Part shown: positions 20,704 to 31,100 of the stretch, piece after piece | Position numbering within the stretch: position 1 is the first letter of the stretch | How the letters are laid out: the number at the start of each line of letters is the position of its first letter | Assembly: GCA_948567375.1 (NCBI GenBank) | Contig: OX419761.1 | Location: 19,842,501-19,906,500 of the forward strand | Origin: Lunularia cruciata | Taxonomy: Eukaryota; Streptophyta; Marchantiopsida; Lunulariales; Lunulariaceae | Direction: 5' to 3' | Length of the DNA: 64,000 bases | Translations under genes and position numbers: made by a program | The notes under the pieces: model-generated | What the model was told of the DNA's origin: nothing | What the model saw: only the letters and a program-made list of their open reading frames with translations | Database searches by the model: none

Positions 20704-23229
20704 CTACCAGATTCTCAACAATTCTCTTTCTTGATCTGAAATTGCACTAGTGGGTAACCCTTCTAAATCTTCATCTCTCAACCCACTCTTCTCCAATGTC
20801 TCCGATGGTAACTCCAAAGACATCTGCACTCCTATGTTATCTACTTTGGGTTTGGCTCTAATATCCTTCCGAAGTTTTTCTATCTCCAACTTTATGATGT
20901 CTAATCTAATCGCAATATTATCTTCTACCTCTAATATCTTCCTATCTACACGAGTTCTTAGACTGATCAACAAGGCATTCAAATTTGTATCTTTTGCCTA
21001 TCTTCGCCTTGTCTCCTACACCAATATTTTCAACTTGTGCAGCCTTGTTTCTTCAATTCGAACACTGGCCTCTGTACTCAACATCACATTCATCCTGAGG
21101 ACAATCTCCTTCAACGGCTCTAATCTCATTTTTCTTTCTCGCTCTTGATCTGCAAGCCAATCCTCCCTGTACATTGCCAACTTTGCTTCGAACTCGGCTT
21201 TCACCGTTTCCTTCTCCTTCTCCTTCTCCTTCTGTATAATCTTCTCCTCCTGACTATGAAGTAACTCTCGTAATCTTTCTTCTTCCCTATATCGTGCTGC
21301 TAACTCTCTTTGCCAGAGCTGCTTCTTCTCTTCTACACTCTCCATCACTCTATTGAGCTCTTGTTCCTTCGCTACTACTCTCGCCATAGCATGGATACGT
21401 TCTACTCTTGAATCAGCAAACTGTTGCTTCAAGATCTCATATTCTGCTACTTGCCTTTCCTTTGCTATGTCACTCTACTTAACAAGCTCTTCTCGATATC
21501 TCACTTCTCTCTTCAGGTCTTCAATTACCTGAGTCTTCATTACTGCCTCCACTCGTAGTACTTCACTTTCCTCCTCACCTCGGGTTATGATTTTCTTCAA
21601 CTCCGAGTTCTCTTCTTCTAATCTTGATAACACATGCAACACAGTCTTCACTTCTAGACACTTTGATTGCATCTCCTTCTTCTTGTGCTCCAACTTCACC
21701 AACAGAGGACACACCACCTCCCGCAGGTACTCTACTCCATCGCTCGCTACTACCTCTTCTTACGTAGCAACTTCCCTTTGCACTTCATGTTCATCCAATA
21801 CTCGCCTTCTTCTCTCTAGTCTTCGTATCGGAATTGACGCCTCACTTCCTGAGCTTTCGTTCATTTCTTCTTTCATGTTACTCGGACCTGCCTCACACTT
21901 TGCCTTGCATCTCGAGCGGACTCCCCTCTGAACTATGATCTTCTTCTCTTCAGCCTCGGGTATCTCATCTTCCAACTTCGTGTTGTCCTCTGCCTCGGTC
22001 TTCGCCTGCACTTCTTCTTCCTCCTCTGCAGTAGCTAGCACCAATGTCATTTCTCCACCCTCATTGCTGTCACTACTCGTATCTCCACTTTGTAATGTTA
22101 GCTCGGGTTCCTCCTCATGTTCCGAATCTTTGGACTTGCACTTGGCTTCACCTTCCGAGTCTTTGTCTTCTAACTCGATCACCACCATGCTTTGCCTCAA
22201 GTTTCCTCTCTTGGTCTTCCGAAGTTTCGTCATGTCTTCGGCTTTGCTCTGCCGACTTTGCTTCTTTGATTTTGGAGTACTCACTTCTATCTCCACAATT
22301 CTTCCCCGTCTTCTTGTAGTACTCTCTGTGCTTCTAATTTGTAAGATGTACTACTGCTCCTCTACATCGACTTCCCTTCTCAAATCGGGATGGAAATGCG
22401 ACACCATCCGAGTTTGCTCCGCCGAGTTCAGCAAATTCAACCTGAGGTAGAAATGGGCTGCAAATGGCACGATGTAATGTGGAGGTGATTTATCCTGCAG
22501 ATTCCACACCATTTGTTGCATTCTCCCATGGAAACACCTCGCCCAATTTATTGGCTCTCCTCCAAAAAATTTGTGAAAGAACACCGCTTGGTGTTTCATC
22601 ACATAGGTTGTTCTCTCCGGCTTCAGGATTGCCATCAGAGCACTCACAATTCCCTTCTTGATAGGATCTTTATAGCTCTCAACTTTGTACTCATTCTTCA
22701 TCCGCTTTGACAAGAATGCATCTCTCACTTCTTGGGTTTCCTCGGCTATCTCTCCCTTCTCCAAGAACGTGGTACCCTGCTCCGTGCCTGCTTCCTTCCC
22801 GAGTACTAATCTCCAATCTGACTATGTCCAACGAGCCAGATTTCCTCTCTTCCCTTCTTCCTCGGGTCCATCGAGACACTTTCTCTTGATGATCTCAGTC
22901 ATGAAACCTGGAAAACTAACATTCTAGTTCCATGCCAAGAATGTAATCCAAAGTCGGCTCAAGACTTCAATTCTTGCGATAACATCTAACCTCCGAATCG
23001 CATGATTCCTCACTGTGAATTCGGAGTTCTTCTTTCCTCCTCCTATCTCTCTTGCTTTCTCATTGTCTCTCGGTTTCACTCTTGCAACTTCTCCCTTACA
23101 CACTAGCGCGTCCTCAACTCTATTTCCCTTCCTACGATCACTTGCAAGACGACTTCTCAACGGCAAAGGAAAACTGCTCGACATTGCTTCGTTGCAAGCT
23201 TGGTCTTTATAGCGTTGCACTTTCTTCAT
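20704..23229 (-). pseudogene. 841-codon protein of unknown family with seven premature stops
   Basis: One uninterrupted phase runs from ATG 23229 to TAG 20704-20706, with no frameshift. Premature stops lie at 22924-22926, 22822-22824, 22351-22353, 21760-21762, 21475-21477, 21016-21018 and 20998-21000; six are TAG and one TAA. Layout by residue: a basic N-terminus; a folded-looking region about 155-290 with FFHKFFGGEPINWARCF and HYIVPFAAHFYLRLNLL; an acidic, Glu/Ser-rich stretch 310-490; a long coiled coil about 500-740 (EEKIIQKEKEKEKE); and a second coil to the end (LEIEKLRKDIRA). I recognise no family. It could be an accessory protein of the inserted element or a captured host gene. Upstream of ATG 23229 an in-frame TGA supports this start, with a second ATG at residue 16. 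Confidence 0.65.
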
Positions 23230-23463
23230 CTTTCTTCACTTCAAGTTTCTACCGAGAAATCACACCTCCTGCATGCGCCTGTCACTATCAATCGTACTTC
23301 GTGCGTATGGGCCGCCGGTTTTGAACGGTCACTTCTTGAATTTCTTGCCCCGACAAAAGGTTGTTAGACAAACTTCACCTCGGGTTGAGTTCCCCTAATA
23401 CAAAGACTCCTTACTTCAGGTTGTATGCTGACAGGGCATTTCCGAGTACTTTGCCTTATGACC

Positions 23464-24152
23464 TGTAACACCCATATGTGCATGTGTGTGGTATTGTGAT
23501 ATTTAACTTGGTATTACAAGTACTTAAGAGATATTATTTATATGGAGATAAAGGATGATTCTATATTAGTCATGGTTAGCTAAAGTTAGTCATAGCTAAG
23601 ATAGAGAGGACCTTACTTTAGAGGAAGTAGAAAAGATGAGCACCACTATTTTGGATTTTAGTGTGTTGGCTTGGTATTATTCCTAGGTGTTTGGCTTTGA
23701 GGAAAGAGTTGAGAACTCTTGGGCCCGCAAGCCTTTTTGTTTTGGATTCTTCTTTAGTCCAAGGATAGCCCATGTGAAGGAATCCTTGACTTAGTAGTTG
23801 GGTCAAGATAAGACCACATGCTTAGGGGAATATGCCCATGTGAATGGATATTCCTTTCTACTTTTTGACTTTACTTGACTTTTAGTCTAGTAACTTGAGT
23901 TACTACGGTAATTAGTAACTTTGGTACGTAATTATTTTACAAGTATATAAAGGGGTGAGGAGGTACTGATCATCCTTTCATTTGCAACTATCTCTCTCTC
24001 ATTGAGTTCTCTAGTGAGCAATGTCTTGAGTCTTGGAGTGTTAGCCTTGGAGGAGTATGATGGAGTTGGGGTTCCTTGCCTTCTTAGTCCATGGTGCACT
24101 ACCATAATAGCCATCAGAGGTTCATCTTGAGTGAGAGACAGGCCGGCTCATA
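23464..24152 (+). repeat. Solo LTR of element 1 family
   Basis: 689 bp, the reverse complement of the 6162-6853 and 13305-13996 LTRs. It starts TGTAACACCC and ends with a mutated TA where the others have CA. It is flanked by the 4-bp duplication GACC (23460-23463 and 24153-24156). The internal region is missing, as expected from LTR-LTR recombination. A TATA box (tatataaagggg) is at about 23943-23954. Confidence 0.92.
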
Positions 24153-24286
24153 GACCTGAAGTCACTTTACTTCGGGTTTCATCCCGAAGACTCTTTTCTT
24201 TGCCTTCTTCGGCCATACATGCGCAATTCGACTTCTCTATACACTTCTTCTTTTCTATTTTGAAAAAAGAAAATGTGGGCACCACA

Positions 24287-24895
24287 CAAATCATGAAGAA
24301 TGCATATCCCTTGCCTCGAATCGATGACTTGCTTGACCAACTAAGTGGAGCATGCTACTTTTCCAAGTTGGATCTTCACAACGGCTATTGGCAAATTTCC
24401 ATTGAGAGAGAGGATGTGCAAAAGACTACCTTTTGTACAAGGTATGGGCATTTTGAGTGGAGAGTTCTACCTTTTGGACTCACTAATGCTCCTACATTCT
24501 TCATGGATCAGATCCATTGGGTGTTGGATGGACTATTGGATTGGTCTGTGGTGGTGTTCTTGGATGATATCTTAATTCATAGTAAGATAGAGGTAGAACA
24601 CGTAAATCATGTGCAAGAAGTCCTAAGACGACCACGACAATGGAAATTTTACTACAAGAAGTCAAAGTGTGCCTTTTGGCAGAAGGAGGTTACCTTCTTG
24701 GGTCATAAGATCTCATCAGAGGGGATCAAGATGGAAGAAGAGAAGATCAAGGCTATTACTGATTGGCCTACCCCGAAGCATGCTACAGAAGTACGGGCAT
24801 TCAATGGATTGGCCAGATTTTACCGATGGTTCATCCATTATTATGCTCATGTGGCTGCACCATTGATTGACCTCTTGGGAAAGAACTTGAGCTTC
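24287..24895 (+). pseudogene. Chromovirus reverse transcriptase, C-terminal part
   Basis: Resumes after the insertion with NAYPLPRIDDLLDQL, CYFSKLDLHNGYWQI and RVLPFGLTNAPTFF. The polymerase motif reads VVVFLDDILIHS (F-L-D-D), followed by VTFLGHKISSEGI and FYRWFIHYY. The catalytic aspartates of the polymerase are retained. A stop follows at 24896-24898. Confidence 0.92.
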
Positions 24896-25345
24896 TAGTG
24901 GACCACCGAGCATGAAGAAGCATTCCAGAAGTTAAAACATATGGTGTCTTCAAGACCCATTCTTCAACCATGTGATCCTCAACTACCCTGTGTGGTTGAT
25001 TTTGATGCTTCTAACTTTGCAATTGGAGCCGTGTTGCAATAAGAATTCCCAGATGGACTCCATCCTATTGTTTTTTTGTCTCACCGACTCAATACGGCTA
25101 AATAAAACTACTTTACTTGAGATCAAGAACAACTTGCAATGGTATACGCCACCAAGGTATGGTGGCATTACCTCTTGGGGAAACAAGTGATCATGCAAAT
25201 TGATCACAAACCATTGTTGCAAACCTTACACTTGGAACACATGAAGAGTCAACATCATTGATGGGAGGAACAACTCCAACTGTATGACATCAAAATTGAG
25301 TACAAACCAGGTTGGTTCCATGTCATCCCTGATGCTTTATCATGA
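24896..25345 (+). pseudogene. Chromovirus RNase H
   Basis: Contains VVDFDASNFAIGAVLQ, FLSHRLN, LAMVYATKVWWHYLLG, QIDHKPLL and IEYKPG, the gypsy RNase H order including the DAS aspartate. At least five in-frame stops (for example after AVLQ and before the PDLKSL linker). Confidence 0.85.
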
Positions 25346-25459
25346 TGACCTGATTTGAAATCTCTTCCTCTCATCACAGTGGCAATTTCAACGGTGTCAA
25401 TGGATTCCAAGGTCCAAAACAAGTTTTAGTCAGCTCTACACCAAGATCCCTTCTTCCAA

Positions 25460-26640
25460 ATGGTACAAGGTTGCCATATGGCATGCGATAAGGAGTACAA
25501 CACCTTCTCCATCAAGGAAGGCCTTTTATTCCATGAGGACCGGATCTATGTTCCAGCTAAAGGTGATCTTTGACTTGTGTGCCTTCAAGAAGCCCATGAT
25601 TTACCCATCGTGGGTCACATGGGTGTGGACAAGACCTTGAGTACCCTCCAATGTCAATGGTGGTGGCCCAACATGACACAAGATTTTCAAGAATTTGTCC
25701 AATCGTGTGAGAACTGCCAATGTAACAAGACCAGCAACCAGAAGCCAAGTGGACTCCTTCAACCACTCGCTGTTCCATCCGCTTGCTGGGGGCATGTGAG
25801 CTTTGATCTCATCACATCCTTGCCAAAGACAAAACAAGGACACACCGCAATCGTGGTGTTTGTGGATAAGCTTAGTAAGCAAATCCACTTGGCACCAACC
25901 TGTGATACCATGGATGCTCTAACCTTAGCGCAAATCTACTTCAACAATGTCTTCAAGCATCATGGGATATCACGTGTACTCATCTCCGACTGTGATCCTC
26001 GATTTACCGGGAAGTTTTGGCAAGCACTCTTCCAGATACTCGGCACCAAGCTTGCTTTGTCCATGGCCTATCATCCTCAAACTGATGGACAAACCAAACG
26101 TGCAAATTGTAAGTTGGAGGATATGTTGCATGCTTTTGTCAATGTCCACCATACCAATTGGGATGAATGTCTTGTAGCTACAGAATTTGCCTACAACATT
26201 CCAAACAGGCAAGCACCAAATTTTCTCCTTTCTTTCTCAAATTTGGCCAAGATTTGTTTGTTCCAGATTCTCTTCTTGCTCCCCCTCCATCTCAAGTTCC
26301 TCATACTTCCACATTCTTGACCACTATATCCCAATCTCTCCAACAAGCCAAGTCTCACCTCCTTGTTGCTCAGAACCGCCAAAAACAATATGCAGACCAC
26401 CATCGTCGTGCTCTTACCTTTGAAATTGGTGATAAAGTCATGCTATCCTCTAGTAACCTCCCTCTCCCAATTGATACCCAAGTTTGTAAACTTACCCCTA
26501 ATTGGATAGGACCCTTTGATATCACCCAAATTGTCTCTCGTGTTGCTTATCGACTTGCATTGCCTTGTCACATGCGTATCCATCATGTCTTTCATGTTTC
26601 CAAGTTGAACCCCTTTGTTCCCTACCCCTATTCCTTTTCC
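25460..26640 (+). pseudogene. Chromovirus integrase
   Basis: The zinc domain has H...GHMGVDKTL and CENCQCNK. The core has HVSFDLITSLP (first Asp), ISDCDPRFTGKFW (second Asp) and YHPQTDGQTKRANCKLE, where the expected catalytic Glu of the QTE motif is Lys. The C-terminal DNA-binding region (26167-26646) includes GDKVMLSSSNL and KLTPNWIGPFDI. The Glu-to-Lys change alone would abolish integration, and a frame change near 26215 adds to the damage. Confidence 0.9.
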
Positions 26641-26685
26641 TCTTGAGTCCAACCTCCCCCTCTTCCTGTCCCTATCAATGATCAT

Positions 26686-26820
26686 GAGGAGTACAAAGTT
26701 GATCGTATCCTCGCATGTCGCCATATTCAGCAAGGACATCGCCAACATACAAAGTACAAGGTCCTTTGGAAAGGGTATCCCCTTCATGATGCCACATGGG
26801 AACCTCTTTCTCACCTCTAG
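26686..26820 (+). pseudogene. Chromovirus chromodomain
   Basis: EYKVDRILACRHIQ, then KYKVLWKGYPLHDATWEPLSHL, a textbook chromodomain with the Tyr/Trp/Trp aromatic cage positions present. It ends in a TAG stop (26818-26820) where an Asn-preceding residue is expected. In this family it binds methylated histone tails and directs integration into heterochromatin. Confidence 0.92.
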
Positions 26821-26895
26821 AATGCACAAATGACCATCCAGGAATTTGAAGCTTCATTGGCGACGAGAACGTCACCAACTAGCGGCGGGGGAATA

Positions 26896-27308
26896 TGTAA
26901 CAATATGGAGTTTAGCGACAAAGTTAGTTGGGCTCACAAAGTAGCACATAAGACAAATTAGCCTAGAATATTCTAAAAGTATCTAGGAAGCTTCTTGGGA
27001 AGCTTCCCGGCTAGCTTAGCTTGCACCTCAATTATGTAGCTTCTAGAAGCTTCTAACTAGCTTAGCTTGCACACCAAGTAGGCGGCTTCTAGAAGGAAGC
27101 TTCTTGAGAAGCTTCCTAGTTAACTTGGCTTGCACTCTAAGAAAGCGACTTGAGGAAACTTCTTGAGAAGCTTCTCAAGGGCCTTGTATGTGACTTATAA
27201 ATACCAAAGCCCAAAGCTCATGCTAGGCATTCGGGGTTTTCTCTCATTTGAGTGTCCCAATGTGAGTTTCCATTCTCCTATTTCTCTCCTTGGATTCAGT
27301 CTTTTACA
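26896..27308 (+). repeat. Chromovirus 3' LTR
   Basis: 413 bp, preceded by the purine tract ggcgggggaata. It pairs with 17258-17683 and is shorter by a deletion in the AAGCTT-rich block. It is followed by target duplication ATCTA. Confidence 0.93.
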
Positions 27309-28930
27309 ATCTATATCTTTATTTCAAGTTCCTACCACTACTTGATAAGCAATCATAAAATATACACAACATTGATATTGATACTCTAAGGATCATGGAG
27401 GTCCTCCAAAATGTACTTCAATGATAGAGTCAAATTCATGCACACAAAAACACATAGATTAAGCATAAATAGAATTAGATGAAAAAATTGGAAGTTTGAA
27501 CTTGAATTACTTTGGGGCTAAACTGTTATATTTCCTACTTCATGATGATGGGGTGAACTTAACAGCAATGTGCCTATGAAATCCCTCAATTAAATTTACT
27601 CCTATCAACACTAATTTTTACCTCAGCTTCTTAATTAAATGTTATGATGGCCTTGCTTGTAGGGCGGCACTCTTATTTTACACTTTGCTTATCATTTTAC
27701 TACAATTCAACATCAAGAAAATTGTCTCAATAGCATGGTACTACTAAATTGTTGTATTGTGAACACTCATTATTATACCATAGGTCTGGACAAATGATCA
27801 AGCACAAAGATGTTTCACCATTCTAATGGTGTCATGAATTTGATGGTCACCTACCACAATGATGCTTGACTCCAATGATCTCCCACCATGATGATGCATG
27901 ACTCCAATATATACATATACACAACATACACTAGCCATCACTATGTTGAATTATCTTCACCTCTTCATATCCAAATTGGCTTATCTATCCAGCTGTTGTG
28001 CTTTGTGTGGTGCTTCCATTTCTTCAAAATTTGCTTTTGTTGATCAAATTATGCTTAAGGCCTAGAGAAAGACTATGGATATTAGTAGTTACTAGGGGAA
28101 TTTCTCCAAAAAGAGGTGGCACTTGTAGTCATATTACAAAAGTTAGGAAAAGTAGCACTCAGGGTGATGTACAATAGTCCCAAGTGCTTGCAAGACAAGC
28201 AACACTCAAAGTGATGTAGGATAATCCGCGGTGCTTGTAGGCTTGAGGACCAAGAACCTCATTGGCACTTATATGATAAATGCTCCTACAATTTGAAGTA
28301 GCGCAATCTCAGCCAGAAATTGCCACCAAGAGCCATTGTAATAAAGATAGCCATTGGCATTTTGCGAGTAGGCTTGGCATGCGGGAAAAAAACCAATCAA
28401 GAAAGATTCATGGGTAAGAAAGTGACACCTAATGATAGAAGACATGCAAATGCCCTTGCATGTGCGGATGGCAAGTCCTCACCTCTCCTTAACCACCAAA
28501 GGGCTAAATAATGACCAAGGACCTAGACTCTAAATTGAGGAGTTTTATAAAAAATAACACACATAAAGTAAGCTTAATAACATTCTTCTAGCCCAATAGC
28601 TACACTTTTTGGAGAGTTACACACGCTTGTAGAAAATTGAGTAAAGCTGCTACTTTGTTGAGAATCAAGAAGTCCATAACCTTTTGACTTAGAGTGACCT
28701 TCAATACTACGAATAGATGAAAATTCAACTTTTGCCTTCTTCTTACCATCCAAAATCATGGTGCTTCTACCTAGAATGTATAGAAAGATCTTATAGGCCA
28801 TCTTGAGGTCTCCTATTGTGAGACGGAGCACTAGCACACCCAATGTTGATAGAGTATCTCCAATAAAATATCCAAAGTGGTTATTGGGAGAAGAGAGAGT
28901 TTTCAAACAAATCAATGATAGCCCAAGGTA
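27309..28930. other. AT-rich stretch without recognisable gene
   Basis: Only short unsupported frames (for example 28320-28511). Short direct repeats occur: the block 'gatgatgcatgactccaatatat' partly repeats at about 27862-27910, and 'gcaacactcaaagtgatgta' partly repeats at about 28150-28215. About 28740-28930 is shared, inverted, with 17046-17252. Confidence 0.5.
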
Positions 28931-29800
28931 AAATGTCAAAGTTCAAGGGACAACACTTTTTTGAAGTAGGTTAACATCACAAAGCACACCTGACTTGGCA
29001 AGAGAGCATGATAGATTTGCAAGAGCTCACACAACTCAAAGAGCAACTCATAGGTGCAGAAGAGAGGTATTGTGAGCAAGGGTACGCCTTGGAGAAAAAG
29101 GACAAAGACATAGCTGCATTAATGCAAAAATTAGAAGCTACACCTATGCAGAAGATCCATAAACCAAAGGAGAAGCTCATAGCCCAGCAAAAGGATTTGA
29201 ACTCCATGTGGGAGAAATCCAAGTATTGGGAAAGAATAAGGAATTAATTGAAGAAAGGCAAGAATGAATGTAGAGTTGTAGAGGACAAAGGCCAAAGTCA
29301 GCGCTATGAAGGTAGCAGTTAAGTAGCATAATCAAGCATTTATGGATTACAAGAAGGAGCAAGAAGATCAGATACATGCTTGTGATGATGAAGTGGCTTC
29401 CCTAAAGAAAGCCCTAGGAGATACTTATAATTCAATTAGCCAAGGATAGACTCATTCACAACACTTACAAGGAGAAGGCCAAGATGCACATTGAAGAGCT
29501 GATTGCAATGGCTATTGAGCAAGAGGAGAAGGAGCTGATCCTTTGTGTACAAGTAAGGCAAGAGGTGGAAATGGGACACCTTGGATGAGAAGCAAATGAG
29601 AGTCATCATGGTAGTGGAGGATATTGCTAATTGCACGAAAGGACAAGTGGAGATGTTGATCTTGACTCAAGCTCATCAAATGAAGCTATGGGACTTTTCC
29701 CACAGCTTCATGTCAGCAATCTATGCATTGGAGATGAAGGTTTATTCCAGCAAGAAACTGGTCAAGTTGGTTGACTGATTGTAGAGCACAAATGTGCCTA
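28931..29800 (+). pseudogene. Coiled-coil protein pseudogene, copy 2 (unrecognised)
   Basis: Plus-strand relative of 16350-17045. MSKFKGQHFF (28947) leads, after stops, to LQELTQLKEQLIGAEERY and LEKKDKDIAALMQKLEA (open part 29008-29247). Further coil-like pieces follow to about 29778 (HSFMSAIYALEMKVYSS, ending KLVKLVD). Broken by several stops. Heptad-rich and Lys/Glu-rich; no catalytic motif seen. The family is not recognised. Confidence 0.5.
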
Positions 29801-31100
29801 AATGTGCAGCTTATGGATCAGAGGTTATATGTAGATCTATCATTGCAAGTCTGAGCCTGCATGTTAGCCCAAAATCCAATACCTTTTACTCTTGTTTCTA
29901 GTATTCTTTCTAGTAAGGAAGTGATGAGCAACTTGACATCTAATCATTATGAGCACTATTGTTTGCTGGTCATCAGTTCTATTATTACCAAGGAGAAATA
30001 CATAACATCTAAAAAAAAAACCTAAGAAAAATGCCCAAACACAAGTCTAAGCCAATTAGGAATACAATCAAGCATGCAAGAATGGAGAGGATCCAAACAC
30101 AAGAATTTTTTGTAACAATGCTTCATGCTTTTGGTCAAACTGAGCTTCAGAGTCTTCTTTCTCTATCCACAAGTTGATTTCAATCTATACTCCAAGCTGC
30201 ATCCAATCTATCCTCTAGTGTTGCACCCAATTTGGACTCCAAGTATGGAAATTCTAAGCTTTCTTGACAACCTTTGTGAGACTTAGATGAGAACATTCTT
30301 TCTCTATAGCTTTGATTTAATTTTCTTTCAAATATATGGAAATCTTGTAAGATAAGCTTTCCATTGATATAAAACACAACTCAATTTGACCACTATAGCT
30401 ACTTTGACAAGGACACAAACATGGCCAAAGTTTGATGCTTCTAATCCTAATTTCAAAATCCTAAATAGTGCTCAAGTTTTGATTCTTGCACAGGTTTTGG
30501 CCAAATTTTTCCCAAGAATGCAATAAAAAAACAAGAAATATTTCAAGAAGTTTCAATGCTTCCACTCATGACTTCAAATTGGAAATTTTACATTCAATTG
30601 CAATTGGATATGGAGTTTCTCTACTACACTTACAATGGTCTTTTCAATAGATTATTTTGCATTTTCTCTCATTTTCTATAAACTGTAAGCCAACCAAAAT
30701 TTACACAATAGTTTTTGTGCTCTTATCCAAATCTCTATGAAGCTTGAAGGCTTAATACATTTCCAAACCATAGATATGGATTAATTTCTAGGATGGGCTA
30801 ACTTGTGAGCTCCACAAACCCAAGTATACTTGATCCAAGAGATTGAATTCTCTAGTTGGGAATTTCATATGAAACTCTCTCATAGAGCTGCAAAACATAA
30901 CTAGAATACTAAAACTACTAGAATTTTTCATTAGCTGATTGAAACCAAAACTTGAGAAGTGACCAAAACCATAAATTTGATCATCATCTATCTTTAAACA
31001 CCTTAATTTCCAAAGCTCCAACTTCAGTTGATCAGATCTGATTTGGGACTAATTCAGATATTAAATTTCTTGAGCTCAGCACAATATGTGCTTTGTTTTC
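29800..31100 (+). repeat. Dispersed repeat, copy 1
   Basis: Diverged but colinear with about 62700-64000, for example 'aattttacattcaattgcaattggatatgg' near 30585 against 'tgacattcaattgtagttggatat' near 63568. It follows the coiled-coil pseudogene. No coding potential was recognised, and it could be part of an LTR or untranslated region of an unknown element. Confidence 0.5.

Larger units (their letters stand above)
19808..24286 (-). mobile_element. 4.5-kb insertion of unrecognised class inside the chromovirus
   Basis: Inserted into reverse-transcriptase coding and flanked by a perfect 5-bp duplication CAAAT (19803-19807 and 24287-24291). The insert begins TGTGACAACC and ends GGGCACCACA, so it has TG...CA ends. 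I find no matching LTR pair and no convincing long terminal inverted repeat. It carries one long minus-strand reading frame (20704-23229) and, within its upstream part, a solo LTR of element 1 (23464-24152) with its own 4-bp duplication. Without the solo LTR the insert is about 3.8 kb. It could be a non-autonomous or eroded LTR element, or another class that has captured a gene. Confidence 0.75.
17258..27308 (+). mobile_element. Ty3/gypsy chromovirus, element 2 (10 kb, with nested insertion)
   Basis: Bounded by LTRs 17258-17683 and 26896-27308 (TG...CA) and a perfect 5-bp target duplication ATCTA (17253-17257 and 27309-27313). Primer site TGGTATCAGAGC (17685-17696) is complementary to the 3' end of initiator Met-tRNA, as in many plant elements. 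Order: Gag with knuckle, protease, reverse transcriptase, RNase H, integrase, chromodomain, polypurine tract (about 26884-26895). The C-terminal chromodomain defines a chromovirus, whose integrase is steered to particular chromatin. Multiple in-frame stops and a 4479-bp insertion in the polymerase (19808-24286) show it is dead. Confidence 0.95.

Noticed and set aside
21587-22450. Ser-rich plus-strand frames of 114-171 codons
   Set aside because: Mirror of the acidic/coiled-coil minus-strand frame: Glu-rich codons read in reverse give Ser/Phe-rich text. The minus-strand phase is coherent over 2.5 kb.
28320-28511. Small 63-codon ORF
   Set aside because: No motif, no second copy, and a weak start context. 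Insufficient support.
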